Shown here: one piece after another, positions 17,491 to 27,233 of the stretch | Numbering within the stretch: the stretch's first letter is position 1 | How the letters are laid out: the number at the start of each line of letters is the position of its first letter | Assembly: GCF_013155125.1 (NCBI RefSeq) | Contig: NZ_CP053564.1 | Span: 937,501-1,001,500, forward strand | Origin: Pseudonocardia broussonetiae | GTDB taxonomy: Bacteria; Actinomycetota; Actinomycetes; Mycobacteriales; Pseudonocardiaceae | Reading direction: 5' to 3' | DNA length: 64,000 nt | Translations under genes and position numbers: made by a program | The notes under the pieces: generated by a model | The model's input: only the letters and a program-made list of their open reading frames with translations | Told to the model about the DNA's origin: nothing | Databases searched by the model: none

Positions 17491-18126
17491 TCAGGCCTCC
17501 TTGACGGCGATGCTCTCGACGGTGTTCGCCACCGTCTCGAAGGCGTCGGCCGCCTCCTCGAGCGTCTCCACGATCTCCTTGACCTTGAGGACGGTGAGGA
17601 CGTCGGCGGGCGGGTCGCCGTCGGGCGGGGCGAGCAGGTCGCCGAGCAGGCGCCGGTAGACCGCGTCGGCCTCGTCCTCCAGGGAGTTGACGTGGATCCA
17701 GTACTCCTGCAGCTCGGCCATCTTCTCCAGCCGCGGCATCGCCTCCGCGGTGGCGGCGGCGGCCCGGCGCAGCACCTCGACCTGCTCGGAGATGCCGCTG
17801 GGCAGCACCCCCAGCCGGTAGAGCACGATCCGGTCGGCGGCCTCCTCCATGAAGTCGAGGACGTCGTCGAGGGAGGACGCGAGCCGGTAGATGTCCTCGC
17901 GGTCGAACGGCGTCACGAAGGTCTTGTTGAGCTTGACCATGATCTCGTGGGTGACGGCGTCGCCCGCGTTCTCGGTCTCCTTCACCCGCTGCGCGAGCAC
18001 CGGGCGGGCGGACGGCTCGGCGGCCACCAGCTTCGCGAGGTCGTCGGCCGCGGAGACGATGTTGTCGGCCGCGCGGCTGAAGAGCGGGTAGAAGCCGCGT
18101 TCATGGGGCGTCAGTCGGAAGGCCAC
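17491..18126 (-). CDS. DUF47 / PhoU-like phosphate transport regulator
   Basis: 211 residues, almost entirely helical, with PhoU-like three-helix repeats; FMEEAADRIVLYRLG and KVKEIVETLEEAADAFE are the paired DUF47 motifs with their acidic metal-binding residues. Gene directly upstream of and abutting pit, the standard Pap-Pit arrangement, suggesting it modulates the transporter. GTG start at 18126 has a TACAAA 6 nt upstream. Confidence 0.9.
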   Translation of the reverse strand: MAFRLTPHERGFYPLFSRAADNIVSAADDLAKLVAAEPSARPVLAQRVKETENAGDAVTHEIMVKLNKTFVTPFDREDIYRLASSLDDVLDFMEEAADRIVLYRLGVLPSGISEQVEVLRRAAAATAEAMPRLEKMAELQEYWIHVNSLEDEADAVYRRLLGDLLAPPDGDPPADVLTVLKVKEIVETLEEAADAFETVANTVESIAVKEA

Positions 18127-18144
18127 CGGGACTTTGTACCCCGT

Positions 18145-19263
18145 TCACCTCGAACGACGAGCGGCCGGACCCACGAGGAGCAGGGCGATCGCCGACAGGC
18201 CGAACGCCGCGCGGAAGCCGAACGGGTCCGCCACCGCCCCCAGGCCGACGGCGCCGACACCCGTCCCGGCGTCGTAGGCGATGTTCCACGCGGCGCTCGC
18301 CGATCCGTAGCCCGCCGGCCCGCCCGCCGCGAACAGCGTCGTGAGCGCGTCGTTCTGCACCAGCCCGAACCCGACGCCCACCACCGCCGACCCGACGACG
18401 ACGAGCGGGCCGGCCGGCGCGCCCAGCGCCAGCACCTCCACGGCCATCCCGGCGGCGGCGAGCAGCACGCCCGGGAGCAGCAGCCGCCCGCCCAGGCCGT
18501 GGCGGTCGACCAGGCGTCCGGCGGTGGTGCGCCCGAGCAGCGCGCCCGCAGCGGTGGCGAACAGCGCGGCCGCCACCAGGCCGGCGGCCCCGGGGACGGC
18601 CAGCGGCAGGAACGTCACCAGCCCGCCCTGCGCCACCGAGCAGGACAGCATCGCCACCAGCGGGGCGGACGCGGGCCGCGGGCGGGCGGGGCCGGGCTCG
18701 CCGTCGGCGGCGACGGGCGTCGGCCGCGGCACCCGCAGCGCCGGCAGGGCGAGCAGCCCGAGCAGCGGCGCCGCGCCGGCCGCGACGAACACGCCCGTGA
18801 ACCCGGCGACGTCGACGACCGCCACCCCGGCCGGCAGCAGCACGAGCTGCGGCACCCCGACGGCGACGCCGTAGCGCGCGGCGGCGCGCCCGTGCTCCGA
18901 CGGCGCCGCGAGCTCGGCCACCAGCGCGCTGCCCACCACCGTCAGCAGGCCGAACCCGACGCCCCGCGCCGCCGACACCGCGAGCACCGGGCCCAGCTCC
19001 GCCGAGAGCGCGAGCAGCGGCGTGGGCGCGCCGAGCAGCACCAGCCCCGCGCCGAGCACGGTCCGGTACCCCAGCCGCGCCACCAGCCACGGCACGGCGA
19101 GCTGGGTGCCGATCGTGGTGAGCATCAGCGCGCCCGTGGTGCTGCCGGCGGCGAGCTCGCCCGCGCCCGAGACCCACAGCGGGACCACCGGCAGCAGCAG
19201 CGCGTACCCGCCGAAGCCGAGCACCGTGGCGAGGAGCATGAGCCGGAACGGCCACGACCGCAT
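18145..19263 (-). CDS. MFS transporter
   Basis: 372 residues with about 12 hydrophobic segments. The helix 4/5 region contains SAARGVGFGLLTVVGSALVAEL, and the loop TAGRLVDRHG matches the MFS loop 8-9 motif (GxLxDRxG), typical of drug/metabolite exporters. Substrate unknown. The ATG at 19263 is chosen because the first membrane helix begins immediately after it. mtnA lies 14 bp upstream on the same strand, so they may share a transcript. Confidence 0.85.
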   Translation of the reverse strand: MRSWPFRLMLLATVLGFGGYALLLPVVPLWVSGAGELAAGSTTGALMLTTIGTQLAVPWLVARLGYRTVLGAGLVLLGAPTPLLALSAELGPVLAVSAARGVGFGLLTVVGSALVAELAAPSEHGRAAARYGVAVGVPQLVLLPAGVAVVDVAGFTGVFVAAGAAPLLGLLALPALRVPRPTPVAADGEPGPARPRPASAPLVAMLSCSVAQGGLVTFLPLAVPGAAGLVAAALFATAAGALLGRTTAGRLVDRHGLGGRLLLPGVLLAAAGMAVEVLALGAPAGPLVVVGSAVVGVGFGLVQNDALTTLFAAGGPAGYGSASAAWNIAYDAGTGVGAVGLGAVADPFGFRAAFGLSAIALLLVGPAARRSR

Positions 19264-19277
19264 GCCCGCCACGGGCG

Positions 19278-20234
19278 TCAGGGCCGCCACACGCGCCGCT
19301 CGGTGACCACGGCCGTGACGAGGTCGGCCGGGGTCACGTCGAACGCCGGGTTCCAGGCCGGGGCGTGCGCCGTCACCTCGTCGGCGGCGCGCTCCTCGAT
19401 CTCGATGTGCGCGCCGTCCGGGGTGGCCGGGTCGACCGTGCTCTCCGGCGCGGCCACGACGAACGGGATCCCGGCGCGGGCCGCCGCCAGGGCGAGCGGG
19501 TAGGTGCCGATCTTGTTCGCGACGTCGCCGTTGGCGGCCACCCGGTCGGCGCCCACGACCACCGCGTCGACGAGGCCGCGCGCGATCAGCGAGGGCCCCG
19601 CCCCGTCGACGACGACGTGGTGGTCGATGCCCTCGGCGGCCAGCTCGAGCGCGGTGATCCGGGCGCCCTGCAGCAGCGGCCGCGTCTCGTCGGCGACCAC
19701 GTGCGCCACGCGACCCCGCCCGTGCAGCGAGCGGACGACGCCCAGCGCCGTGCCCCACTCGACGCACGCGAGCGCGCCGGCGTTGCAGTGGGTGTGCAGG
19801 CGCAGCGGCCGGTCGCCGCAGAGCGCGGTGAGCAGGTCGGCGCCGCGGTCGCCGATCGCGTGGCAGGCGGCGATGTCCTCGTCGCGCAGGGCCAGCGCGG
19901 CGGCGAGGGCGGCCTCCGGCCCGCCGGACAGGGCGGCCCGGGCCCGCTCGACGCCCACGGCCAGGTTGACGGCGGTGGGACGGGCGGCGGCGAGCCGGTC
20001 GCACGCGGCGTCCAGGGCGGCGCCGTGCAGGGTCCGCGCGGCCAGCGCCACACCGAGCGCCCCGGCGACGCCGAGTGCGGGCGCCCCGCGCACGACCAGC
20101 CTGCGGATCGCGTCGACCAGGGCGTCGACGTCGCCGATCGTGGTGGTCCGGAGCTCGGGGAGCGCGGTCTGGTCGACCAGCACGACACCCCCCGCACCGG
20201 TCGATCCGTCCCAGTCGATCGTCCGCGGCAGCAC
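19278..20234 (-). CDS. mtnA: Methylthioribose-1-phosphate isomerase
   Basis: 318 residues of the eIF2B-like/MtnA fold. Converts 5-methylthioribose-1-phosphate to 5-methylthioribulose-1-phosphate in methionine salvage. Catalytic cysteine is in HTHCNAGALAC, the catalytic aspartate in VVGADRVAANGDVANKIGTY; VVRGAPALGVAGA near the N-terminus is also conserved. GTG at 20234 is chosen because TAGGCT lies exactly 7 nt upstream; a TTG at 20255 would add seven residues. No other salvage genes are nearby. Divergent from the mntR operon. Confidence 0.9.
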   Translation of the reverse strand: MLPRTIDWDGSTGAGGVVLVDQTALPELRTTTIGDVDALVDAIRRLVVRGAPALGVAGALGVALAARTLHGAALDAACDRLAAARPTAVNLAVGVERARAALSGGPEAALAAALALRDEDIAACHAIGDRGADLLTALCGDRPLRLHTHCNAGALACVEWGTALGVVRSLHGRGRVAHVVADETRPLLQGARITALELAAEGIDHHVVVDGAGPSLIARGLVDAVVVGADRVAANGDVANKIGTYPLALAAARAGIPFVVAAPESTVDPATPDGAHIEIEERAADEVTAHAPAWNPAFDVTPADLVTAVVTERRVWRP

Positions 20235-20288
20235 GGCCGTGAGCCTATGTCGCAAGTTGCGACGACTTCTCCGGTTGGTATCGGGTAG

Positions 20289-20333
20289 TACTGTCGCTTA
20301 GCCTCCCTACAAGCAGGAGTTAGAGGAGCCTAA
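20289..20333 (+). promoter_or_regulatory. mntR promoter with DtxR/MntR-like boxes overlapping the start codon
   Basis: A -10-like TACTGT (20289-20294) is followed by TTAGCCTCCCTACAA (20298-20312) and TTAGAGGAGCCTAA (20320-20333). The second reads TTAG-N6-CTAA and ends in the first base of the ATG, covering the GAGGAG ribosome site; the first resembles its reverse complement. DtxR-family operators are TTAG/CTAA-flanked palindromes. A repressor bound here would block both transcription and the start region, giving tight autoregulation by MntR. Confidence 0.5.
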
Positions 20334-21025
20334 TGATCGGCGATCGAGTGCCCGAGTGCTGCACGCTGGCGCACACCAGCGCGGTGGAGGACACGCTGCG
20401 CACGGTCTTCGTGCGCAGCGGCCGCGGCGAGCCCGTCAGCACGTCCGCGCTGGCCGACGAGCTGGGTGTGAGCGCCCCCACCGTCTCGATCATGCTCAAG
20501 CGGCTCACCGCGGCCGGGCTGCTGCGGCGCACCGACGGTCACCTCGCCGCCCTCACCGACCACGGCACCGCCCACGCCCGCGACGTCGTGCGGCGCCACC
20601 GGCTGCTGGAGGCGTTCCTGGCGCAGGAGCTGGGCGTGCCGTGGGACGAGGTGCACGCCGAGGCCGACGCGCTGGAGCACGCCGTGTCCGACCGGCTCGT
20701 CGACCGCATCGACTCCCACCTCGGCCACCCGGGGCGCGACCCGCACGGCGACCCCATCCCCCGCGCCGGCGACCGGCAGGAGGAGGAGTGGGGCCTGCGC
20801 CTGGACGCCGCCCCCGCCGGCTCCACCTTCGACGTCGAGCGGGTCTACGACCGCGACAGCGCCGCCCTGCGCTACCTGTCGGGGCTGGGCATCCACCCGG
20901 GCGTCCGGCTCGACGTCACCGCGCGCCAGCCGTTCGGCGGGCCGCTGTGGGTGCGCGTCGGGGCCGCCGACCACGCGCTGGGCGAGCCGCTGACCCACCT
21001 CGTCCACGGGCGGGTGGTCGCGTGA
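20333..21025 (+). CDS. mntR: Manganese-responsive DtxR-family regulator
   Basis: 230 residues with all three DtxR domains: winged helix (about 15-75; VSTSALADELGVSAPTVSIMLK), dimerisation/metal domain, and a C-terminal SH3-like domain. Compared with DtxR, the Met10 position is Asp (VEDTLR) and the Cys102 position is Asp (VHAEADALEH), both MntR-like substitutions that favour manganese, while the His79, Glu83, His98, Glu105 and His106 equivalents are kept. First gene of a coupled operon with a manganese-type ABC transporter; its own stop overlaps the next GTG. Binds the TTAG boxes at its start (inference). Confidence 0.9.
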   Translation: MIGDRVPECCTLAHTSAVEDTLRTVFVRSGRGEPVSTSALADELGVSAPTVSIMLKRLTAAGLLRRTDGHLAALTDHGTAHARDVVRRHRLLEAFLAQELGVPWDEVHAEADALEHAVSDRLVDRIDSHLGHPGRDPHGDPIPRAGDRQEEEWGLRLDAAPAGSTFDVERVYDRDSAALRYLSGLGIHPGVRLDVTARQPFGGPLWVRVGAADHALGEPLTHLVHGRVVA

Positions 21026-21957
21026 GGCGCCTGGCGGTCGCACTGGTGGTGGGGCTGCTCGCGCTCACCGGCTGCACCTCCACGGCCGCGTCCGGCGACG
21101 AGCCGATCGGCGACCGGCCGGTCCGCGTCACCACCACGACCAACTTCATCACCGACACCGTCCAGCGGATCGGCGGCGACGCCGTCGAGGTCACGGGGCT
21201 GATGGGTCCCGGTGTCGACCCGCACCTCTACCGCGCGAGCGCCGGTGACGTCCGGACGCTGCGCGAGGCCGACGTCATCTTCTACGGCGGGCTGCAGCTG
21301 GAGGGCCGGATGGGCGAGCTGCTCGACGAGCTCGCGGCGCGCCGGCCCACCCGCGCCGTCACCGACGGCATCCCGCGCACCGACCTGCTGGCCCCCGCAC
21401 CCGGCGCCAACGAGGAGTACGACCCGCACGTCTGGTTCGACGTGAGCCTGTGGCAGCACGTCAGCCGCACGATCGCCGACACCCTGGCCGAGCGCGACCC
21501 GGCCCGCGCCGGGACCTACCGCGCCAACCTCGACGCCTACCTGGCCGAGCTGACCGAGCTCGACGGCTACGTGGCGCAGCGGATGGCCACGATCCCGCCG
21601 GAGCGGCGGCTGCTGGTCACCTCGCACGACGCCTTCGAGTACTTCGGGCGCCGCTACGGCCTGGAGGTCGCCGGCATCCAGGGGATCTCCACCGCGGCCG
21701 AGGCCACCACCGCCGACGTCGAGCGCGTCGCCGAGCTGATCGCGAGCCGCGGGGTGCCCACGGTGTTCGTCGAGTCCTCGGTGCCCCGCCAGACGATCGA
21801 CGCCCTGATCGCCGCGGCCGCGCAACGCGGGGCGGCCGTCACCGTCGGGGGCGAGCTGTTCACCGACGCCGCCGGTTCACCGGGCACTCCCGAGGGCACC
21901 TACACAGGGATGCTCCGCGCCAACGCCGACCTGATCGCCGACGGATTGGGAAGCTGA
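21022..21957 (+). CDS. Metal ABC transporter substrate-binding lipoprotein (TroA/MntC family)
   Basis: 311-residue secreted lipoprotein: cleavable signal with lipobox LTGC (C18). Ligand residues H68 (DPHLY), H136 (DPHVWFD), H202 (SHDAF) and D282 match the spacing of the TroA set H-H-H-D, which accepts manganese or zinc. The MntR partner argues for manganese. Begins with GTG overlapping the mntR stop (GTGA). Delivers metal to the two permeases encoded downstream. Confidence 0.9.
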   Translation: MRRLAVALVVGLLALTGCTSTAASGDEPIGDRPVRVTTTTNFITDTVQRIGGDAVEVTGLMGPGVDPHLYRASAGDVRTLREADVIFYGGLQLEGRMGELLDELAARRPTRAVTDGIPRTDLLAPAPGANEEYDPHVWFDVSLWQHVSRTIADTLAERDPARAGTYRANLDAYLAELTELDGYVAQRMATIPPERRLLVTSHDAFEYFGRRYGLEVAGIQGISTAAEATTADVERVAELIASRGVPTVFVESSVPRQTIDALIAAAAQRGAAVTVGGELFTDAAGSPGTPEGTYTGMLRANADLIADGLGS

Positions 21958-21958
21958 G

Positions 21959-22735
<777 letters not shown>

Positions 22736-22736
22736 C

Positions 22737-23900
22737 ATGCTGGGCCTCCCCTACACCGACGCCGTCGTCGTCGTCGGCGCGCTCGTCCTGGGCGTCACCA
22801 GCGGCGTGCTGGGCACGTTCGCGGTGCTGCGGCAGCGCAGCCTCGTCGGCGACGCGGTGGCGCACTCGACGCTGCCCGGCGTCTGCGTGGCGTTCCTCGT
22901 CGCCGGGGTGAAGGACGTGCCCGGCCTGCTCGTCGGGGCGGCGGTGGCCGGGCTGGTCGCCGCGCTGCTCATGGTCGGCATCGAGCGCACCGGGCGGATC
23001 AAGCCCGACACCGCGATCGGCGTGGTCCTGTCGGGCTTCTTCTCCCTCGGCGTCGTGCTGCTCACCCACATCGCGAGCACCGCCGACGCCGACCAGGCGG
23101 GGCTGGAGAACTACCTGTTCGGCCAGGCCGCGGGCCTGCTGGAGTCCGACGTGCTGGTGATGGCGGTGCTCGGCGGCGTCGCGCTGGCGGTGGTCGCGGT
23201 GCTGCGGCGCGCGCTCACCACCACGCTGTTCGACCCGTCCTACGCCGGGTCGCTCGGGCTGCCGGTGCGGGCGCTGGAGGTCCTGATGACGGGCCTGCTC
23301 GTCGTCGCCGTCGTCATCGGGGTGCGGGTCGTCGGCGCGATCCTCATGGTGGCGATGCTCGTGGTGCCCACCGTCGTCGCTCGCCAGCTCGCCGACCGCT
23401 TCACGCTCGTCCTGCCGCTCGCCGGCGTCGTCGGGGCCGTCGTCGGCATCACCGGGTCGTTCCTCGCCACCCGCGCCGCCCTGCCGACCGGGCCGGTGAT
23501 CGTGCTGGTCGGGTTCACCCTGGCCGTGCTGGCGGTCCTGCTGGCGCCCGGGCGGGGGGTGCTGTGGCGGGCGTCCCGGCTCGGGGCGCGGCGGCGCCGC
23601 GTCCGCCGCGAGCAGGTGCTCGCCCACCCGGACGCGCCCGTCCGCGGGATCGCCGACCGCATCGCCCGCGCCGGCCTGCGCCGCCGCGGCCTGCTCGACG
23701 ACACCGGCCTCACCCCCGCGGGCGCCACCGCGGCGGCCGAGCTCGCCGACCGCCGCGCGCTCTGGTCGGCCTGGCTCGAGCACGGCGCGCTCGTCGACCT
23801 GCCCGACGCCCGCGAGCCCGACCCCACCGACCTGCGCGGCAGCCTCGGCGACGACGCCGTCGCGCAGCTGCGCCGGCTCAGCACCGCCGGGAGGCCGTGA
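22737..23900 (+). CDS. Metal ABC transporter permease with C-terminal DtxR-like domain
   Basis: 387 residues, about 100 longer than a plain permease. Residues 1-275 form the usual 7-9 helix ABC-3 domain (GDAVAHSTLPGV, GVRVVGAILMVAMLVVP). Residues 280-387 are soluble: after a basic stretch, IADRIARAGLRRRGLLDDTGLTP reads like the winged-helix end of MntR, and the following ADRRALWSAWLEHG resembles the MntR dimerisation helix (RRHRLLEAFLAQE), with acidic and His residues after it. I read this as a DtxR-like domain fused to the permease, possibly sensing cytosolic metal. Starts one base after the ATPase stop. Confidence 0.88.
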   Translation: MLGLPYTDAVVVVGALVLGVTSGVLGTFAVLRQRSLVGDAVAHSTLPGVCVAFLVAGVKDVPGLLVGAAVAGLVAALLMVGIERTGRIKPDTAIGVVLSGFFSLGVVLLTHIASTADADQAGLENYLFGQAAGLLESDVLVMAVLGGVALAVVAVLRRALTTTLFDPSYAGSLGLPVRALEVLMTGLLVVAVVIGVRVVGAILMVAMLVVPTVVARQLADRFTLVLPLAGVVGAVVGITGSFLATRAALPTGPVIVLVGFTLAVLAVLLAPGRGVLWRASRLGARRRRVRREQVLAHPDAPVRGIADRIARAGLRRRGLLDDTGLTPAGATAAAELADRRALWSAWLEHGALVDLPDAREPDPTDLRGSLGDDAVAQLRRLSTAGRP

Positions 23901-24778
23901 TGACCTCCGACGACCTCGTCATCGTCGTGGTGGCCGGCCTGGTCGGCACCGCGTGCGGGCTGCTCGGCCCGTTCCTCGTGCTGCGCCGGATCGCGCTGCT
24001 CTCCGACGCCGTCAGCCACGCCGTGCTGCCCGGGATCGTCGCGGTGTGGCTGGTCTGGCAGACGCGCGCGCCGCTGCCGGTCGTCGTCGGTGCGGCGGCG
24101 TTCGCGGTGCTGTGCGTGCTCGGGATCGACGCGCTGCGCGCCAGCGGCCTGGTGGCCTCCGACGCCGCGATCGCGCTGGTGTTCCCCGCCCTGTTCTCCC
24201 TCGGGGTCCTGGGTGTCACCCGCTTCGCCGACGGCATCCACCTCGACCTCGACTCCACGATCTACGGCGAGATCGCCTTCGTGCCGTTCGACTCCGTCGA
24301 CCTCGGCGGCGGGGTCGGCGTCGCCCGCGCCGCGGTCGTCCTGGGCGTGGTCGTCCTGCTCAACCTGGCGCTGATCACGCTGCTGTGGAAGGAGCTGAAG
24401 GCCACGACGTTCGACCCGGCCTTCGGCGCCACCGTGCGGCTGCGCCCGCAGCTGCTCTCGCGGCTGCTGCTGGTGGCCGTCGCCGTCACGGCGGTGTCGG
24501 CGTTCGAGGCGGTCGGCGCGATCCTCGTCGTGACGATGCTGATCGTCCCGGCGGCCACGGCGTACCTGCTCACCGACCGGCTCGTCGTCATGGTGGCGCT
24601 GGCCGTCGGCGTCGGGTGGGTGGGGGCGGTCGGCGGGCACGCGCTCGCCGTGGCCTACGACAGCTCGATCGCCGGCGCGATGGGCCTGGTCTGCGCGGCT
24701 TGCTTCGTCGCGGCACTGCTGGGCTCGCCGAAGCACGGCCTGCTCACCCGCCGCCTCCGCCGCGCCGCCGCCTCCTGA
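23900..24778 (+). CDS. Metal ABC transporter permease
   Basis: 292 residues, plain ABC-3 permease without the C-terminal extension of its partner. Conserved SDAVSHAVLPGI and EAVGAILVVTMLIVP motifs. The ATG overlaps the previous stop (TGATG); a GTG one codon earlier is possible. Forms the membrane heterodimer with the preceding permease. Last gene of the five-gene manganese operon, which ends before the following leaderless gene. Confidence 0.92.
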   Translation: MTSDDLVIVVVAGLVGTACGLLGPFLVLRRIALLSDAVSHAVLPGIVAVWLVWQTRAPLPVVVGAAAFAVLCVLGIDALRASGLVASDAAIALVFPALFSLGVLGVTRFADGIHLDLDSTIYGEIAFVPFDSVDLGGGVGVARAAVVLGVVVLLNLALITLLWKELKATTFDPAFGATVRLRPQLLSRLLLVAVAVTAVSAFEAVGAILVVTMLIVPAATAYLLTDRLVVMVALAVGVGWVGAVGGHALAVAYDSSIAGAMGLVCAACFVAALLGSPKHGLLTRRLRRAAAS

Positions 24779-24797
24779 CCCTGGCTACCGTCGGGAC

Positions 24798-25832
24798 GTG
24801 CCCCGGCCCGACTCCGCGTTCCCCGCCGACCCCTACCCGGGTGCGGTGCCCGACTGCTCGTTCGTCCACGTCGACGGCACCGTCCACGAGCTGGTGCCGG
24901 GGCCGTGGCGGGTCGGGGACCTCCCGCTCGACGACTGGCTCGCCGCCCGCGGCGCCCCGCCGGCCTCCGCGCGCGTCCCGCTGCTGTCCTACGGCTCCAA
25001 CCGCTGCCCGTCGAAGATCACCTGGCTGCGCGGGACGCTCGGGCTGGGCGCCGACCCGGTCGTCGTGCTGCGCGCCCGCACCGCCGGGGTCGCCGCGGTG
25101 TGGGCCGCCGGGCACCGCGCCCGCGACGGCCAGCGGCCGGCCACGCTCGCCGCCGCGCCGGACGTCGAGGAGGACCACGCGGTCTGGCTCGCCACGCCCG
25201 CGCAGATCGCGGTGCTCGACCGCTGCGAGGGCCGCGACGAGCGCTTCCGCCTGGCCCGGCTGCGCACCGGCACCGTCCGCACCGGGGACGGTGCGCGCGT
25301 CGAGCAGCCCTGGGTCTACGTCGGGCACTCCCCCGCCCGGGCCCCGCTGCACGTCGGCGGCCGGCCCGTGCGGTGCGCCGACGTGCCCCAGTCGGCGGCG
25401 CGCGTCCTGCGGGGCGAACCCGGCGACGACGGGCTCGACGCCCCCACCGCCGTCGGCGCCCCGGACCCCGACACCTGGCCGACCGCGCTGTTCGCCTACG
25501 GCCTGCTCCAGCCCGGGCAGGTGTCGTGGCACCACGTCGCACCGTTCGCGGCGGGACCGCACCGGCCCGCGTCCGTCGCGGGCGCGGTGCTCGACACCGG
25601 GCGCGGCTACCCGGCCTGGCTGCCCGGCGCGGCGGGCACCGCGCCGGGCACGCTCGTCGAGCTCACCGACCCGGTCGCCGCCTTCCCCGCGATGGACGCC
25701 TACGAGGGCCCTGACTACGTCCGCGTCCGCGCGGTCGCCACCGACGGCACGACGTGCTGGGCCTACGCCTGGCGCTCCCCGTCCGACGGCTTCACCGCAC
25801 TGCCGACGGGCTGGCCGCCCTCGAGGTCGTGA
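24798..25832 (+). CDS. Two-domain gamma-glutamylcyclotransferase-like protein
   Basis: 344 residues. Two segments resemble the GGCT/BtrG fold: LLSYGSNRC around residue 63 (the YGSN substrate loop) and LFAYGLLQPGQ around residue 245, followed by PAMDAYEGPDYVRVRA, the C-terminal GGCT-like glutamate segment. The first half is divergent. A cyclotransferase on a gamma-glutamyl amine or peptide is possible, but no substrate is suggested by neighbours. GTG start 6 nt after TACCGT, so leaderless. Its last 41 bp overlap the 3' end of the convergent symporter. Confidence 0.72.
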   Translation: MPRPDSAFPADPYPGAVPDCSFVHVDGTVHELVPGPWRVGDLPLDDWLAARGAPPASARVPLLSYGSNRCPSKITWLRGTLGLGADPVVVLRARTAGVAAVWAAGHRARDGQRPATLAAAPDVEEDHAVWLATPAQIAVLDRCEGRDERFRLARLRTGTVRTGDGARVEQPWVYVGHSPARAPLHVGGRPVRCADVPQSAARVLRGEPGDDGLDAPTAVGAPDPDTWPTALFAYGLLQPGQVSWHHVAPFAAGPHRPASVAGAVLDTGRGYPAWLPGAAGTAPGTLVELTDPVAAFPAMDAYEGPDYVRVRAVATDGTTCWAYAWRSPSDGFTALPTGWPPSRS

Positions 25833-27144
25833 AGCCCGCGCCGGGCAGCGGCTTCCCCGCGCTCTCGCGCAGCGCGAGCACCGCGCCGAGCGAGATCACC
25901 GCGGCGACCGCCACGTAGACGCCCGGGAAGGCGTTGTTCCCCGTCGAGGTGACGAGGAACGTGAGGATCGCCGGGGCCGTCCCGCCGAAGATCGACGTCG
26001 AGATGTTGTAGCCGATCGAGAAGCCGCCGTAGCGGACGTCGGTGTCGAACAGCGCCGGCAGCGTCGCCGACATCGTGCCGAGCAGCAGCACCAGCAGCAG
26101 CCCCAGCACCAGCAGCCCGCCCACCGTGCCGAGCACGGTGCCCGTGTCGAGCATCAGGAACGCCGGGTAGGACAGCACGATGAAGCCGACGCAGGACGCC
26201 AGGATCAGCGGCTTGCGGCCGATCCGGTCTGACAGCGCCCCCACCGGGATGATCACGATCATGATCACCACCATCATGCCCAGGATGTAGAGCAGGGCCG
26301 TGGTGGCCTCCAGGCCGGTCGTCGTCTGGAGGTAGTCGGGCATGTAGAACAGGATCGTGTAGACGGCGACGTTGTAGAACAGCACCAGGCCGATGCAGAT
26401 GATCATCGGGCGCCAGTGCTTGGTGAGCACGTCGCGCAGCGGCGACTCCGACAGCTGCGCCTTCTCCTCCAGCTCCCGGAACGCCGGGGTGTCCTCCAGC
26501 TTGCTGCGGAGGTAGAGCCCGACGAGCCCGAGCGGTCCCGCGATGAGGAACGGCACGCGCCAGCCCCACGACGTCATGGCCTCGTCGGTGAGCCCGAACT
26601 CCAGAGCCGTGACCAGGCCCGCCGCCAGCACGAACCCGCCGGTGGTGCCCAGCTCCAGGAAGGAGCAGTAGAAGCCGCGCCGCCTGTCGGGCGCGTACTC
26701 GGCGATGAACGCGGCCGCGCCGCCGTACTCGCCGCCGGTGGCGAAGCCCTGCACCATCCGCAGCAGGATCAGCAGCAGCGGTGCGAGGAAGCCGACCGCG
26801 GCGTACGTGGGCAGCAGGCCGATGCAGAAGCTCGCGGCCGACATCACCACGATCGTCAGCGCCAGCACCTTCTTGCGCCCGATGCGGTCACCGAGCGGCC
26901 CGAGGATGATCCCGCCGAACGGGCGCACCAGGTACGCCACGGCGAAGATCGCGAACGCGTAGCCCGGGCCCGCGTTCCCGGCGTCGCCGCCCGGGATCAG
27001 GTTGAGCGTGATGTACAGGACGACGTAGCTGTAGATGCCGTAGTCGAACCACTCGACGAGGTTGCCCATCGCGGCGGCACCGACGGCCTTGCGCACGGTG
27101 CGTTCGTCGACCTCGGCTGGTGGAGACGTGTCCGATGTGGTCAT
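25792..27144 (-). CDS. MFS metabolite:H+ symporter (MHS, ProP/ShiA-like)
   Basis: 450 residues with 12 helices. Family marks: GNLVEWFDYGIYSY, GGIILGPLGDRIGRKKVL, RMVQGFATGGEYGGAAAFIAEYAP, and GALSDRIGRKPLILAS in the second half. These transporters take up compatible solutes, dicarboxylates or shikimate-type acids with protons. Substrate not predictable; position downstream of the monooxygenase cluster on the same strand could mean uptake of a substrate or product. Promoter-like TAGCGT (27179-27174) and GGAGGAG precede the ATG. C-terminus overlaps the convergent cyclotransferase-like gene by 41 bp. Confidence 0.88.
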   Translation of the reverse strand: MTTSDTSPPAEVDERTVRKAVGAAAMGNLVEWFDYGIYSYVVLYITLNLIPGGDAGNAGPGYAFAIFAVAYLVRPFGGIILGPLGDRIGRKKVLALTIVVMSAASFCIGLLPTYAAVGFLAPLLLILLRMVQGFATGGEYGGAAAFIAEYAPDRRRGFYCSFLELGTTGGFVLAAGLVTALEFGLTDEAMTSWGWRVPFLIAGPLGLVGLYLRSKLEDTPAFRELEEKAQLSESPLRDVLTKHWRPMIICIGLVLFYNVAVYTILFYMPDYLQTTTGLEATTALLYILGMMVVIMIVIIPVGALSDRIGRKPLILASCVGFIVLSYPAFLMLDTGTVLGTVGGLLVLGLLLVLLLGTMSATLPALFDTDVRYGGFSIGYNISTSIFGGTAPAILTFLVTSTGNNAFPGVYVAVAAVISLGAVLALRESAGKPLPGAGFTTSRAASPSAVR

Positions 27145-27233
27145 GGTGGAGCTCCTCCCCCGATCGGCGGACCACGCTAGGAGCGGTCGGAGCAGCCTGC
27201 AACCGCTGGCGGGAACGCCTCGGGAGGAACGCG

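Noticed and set aside
16510..19503. Plus-strand open frame of about 1000 codons opposite pit, DUF47 and MFS genes
   Set aside because: Arg/His/Asp-rich without domains; membrane proteins on the other strand are convincing.
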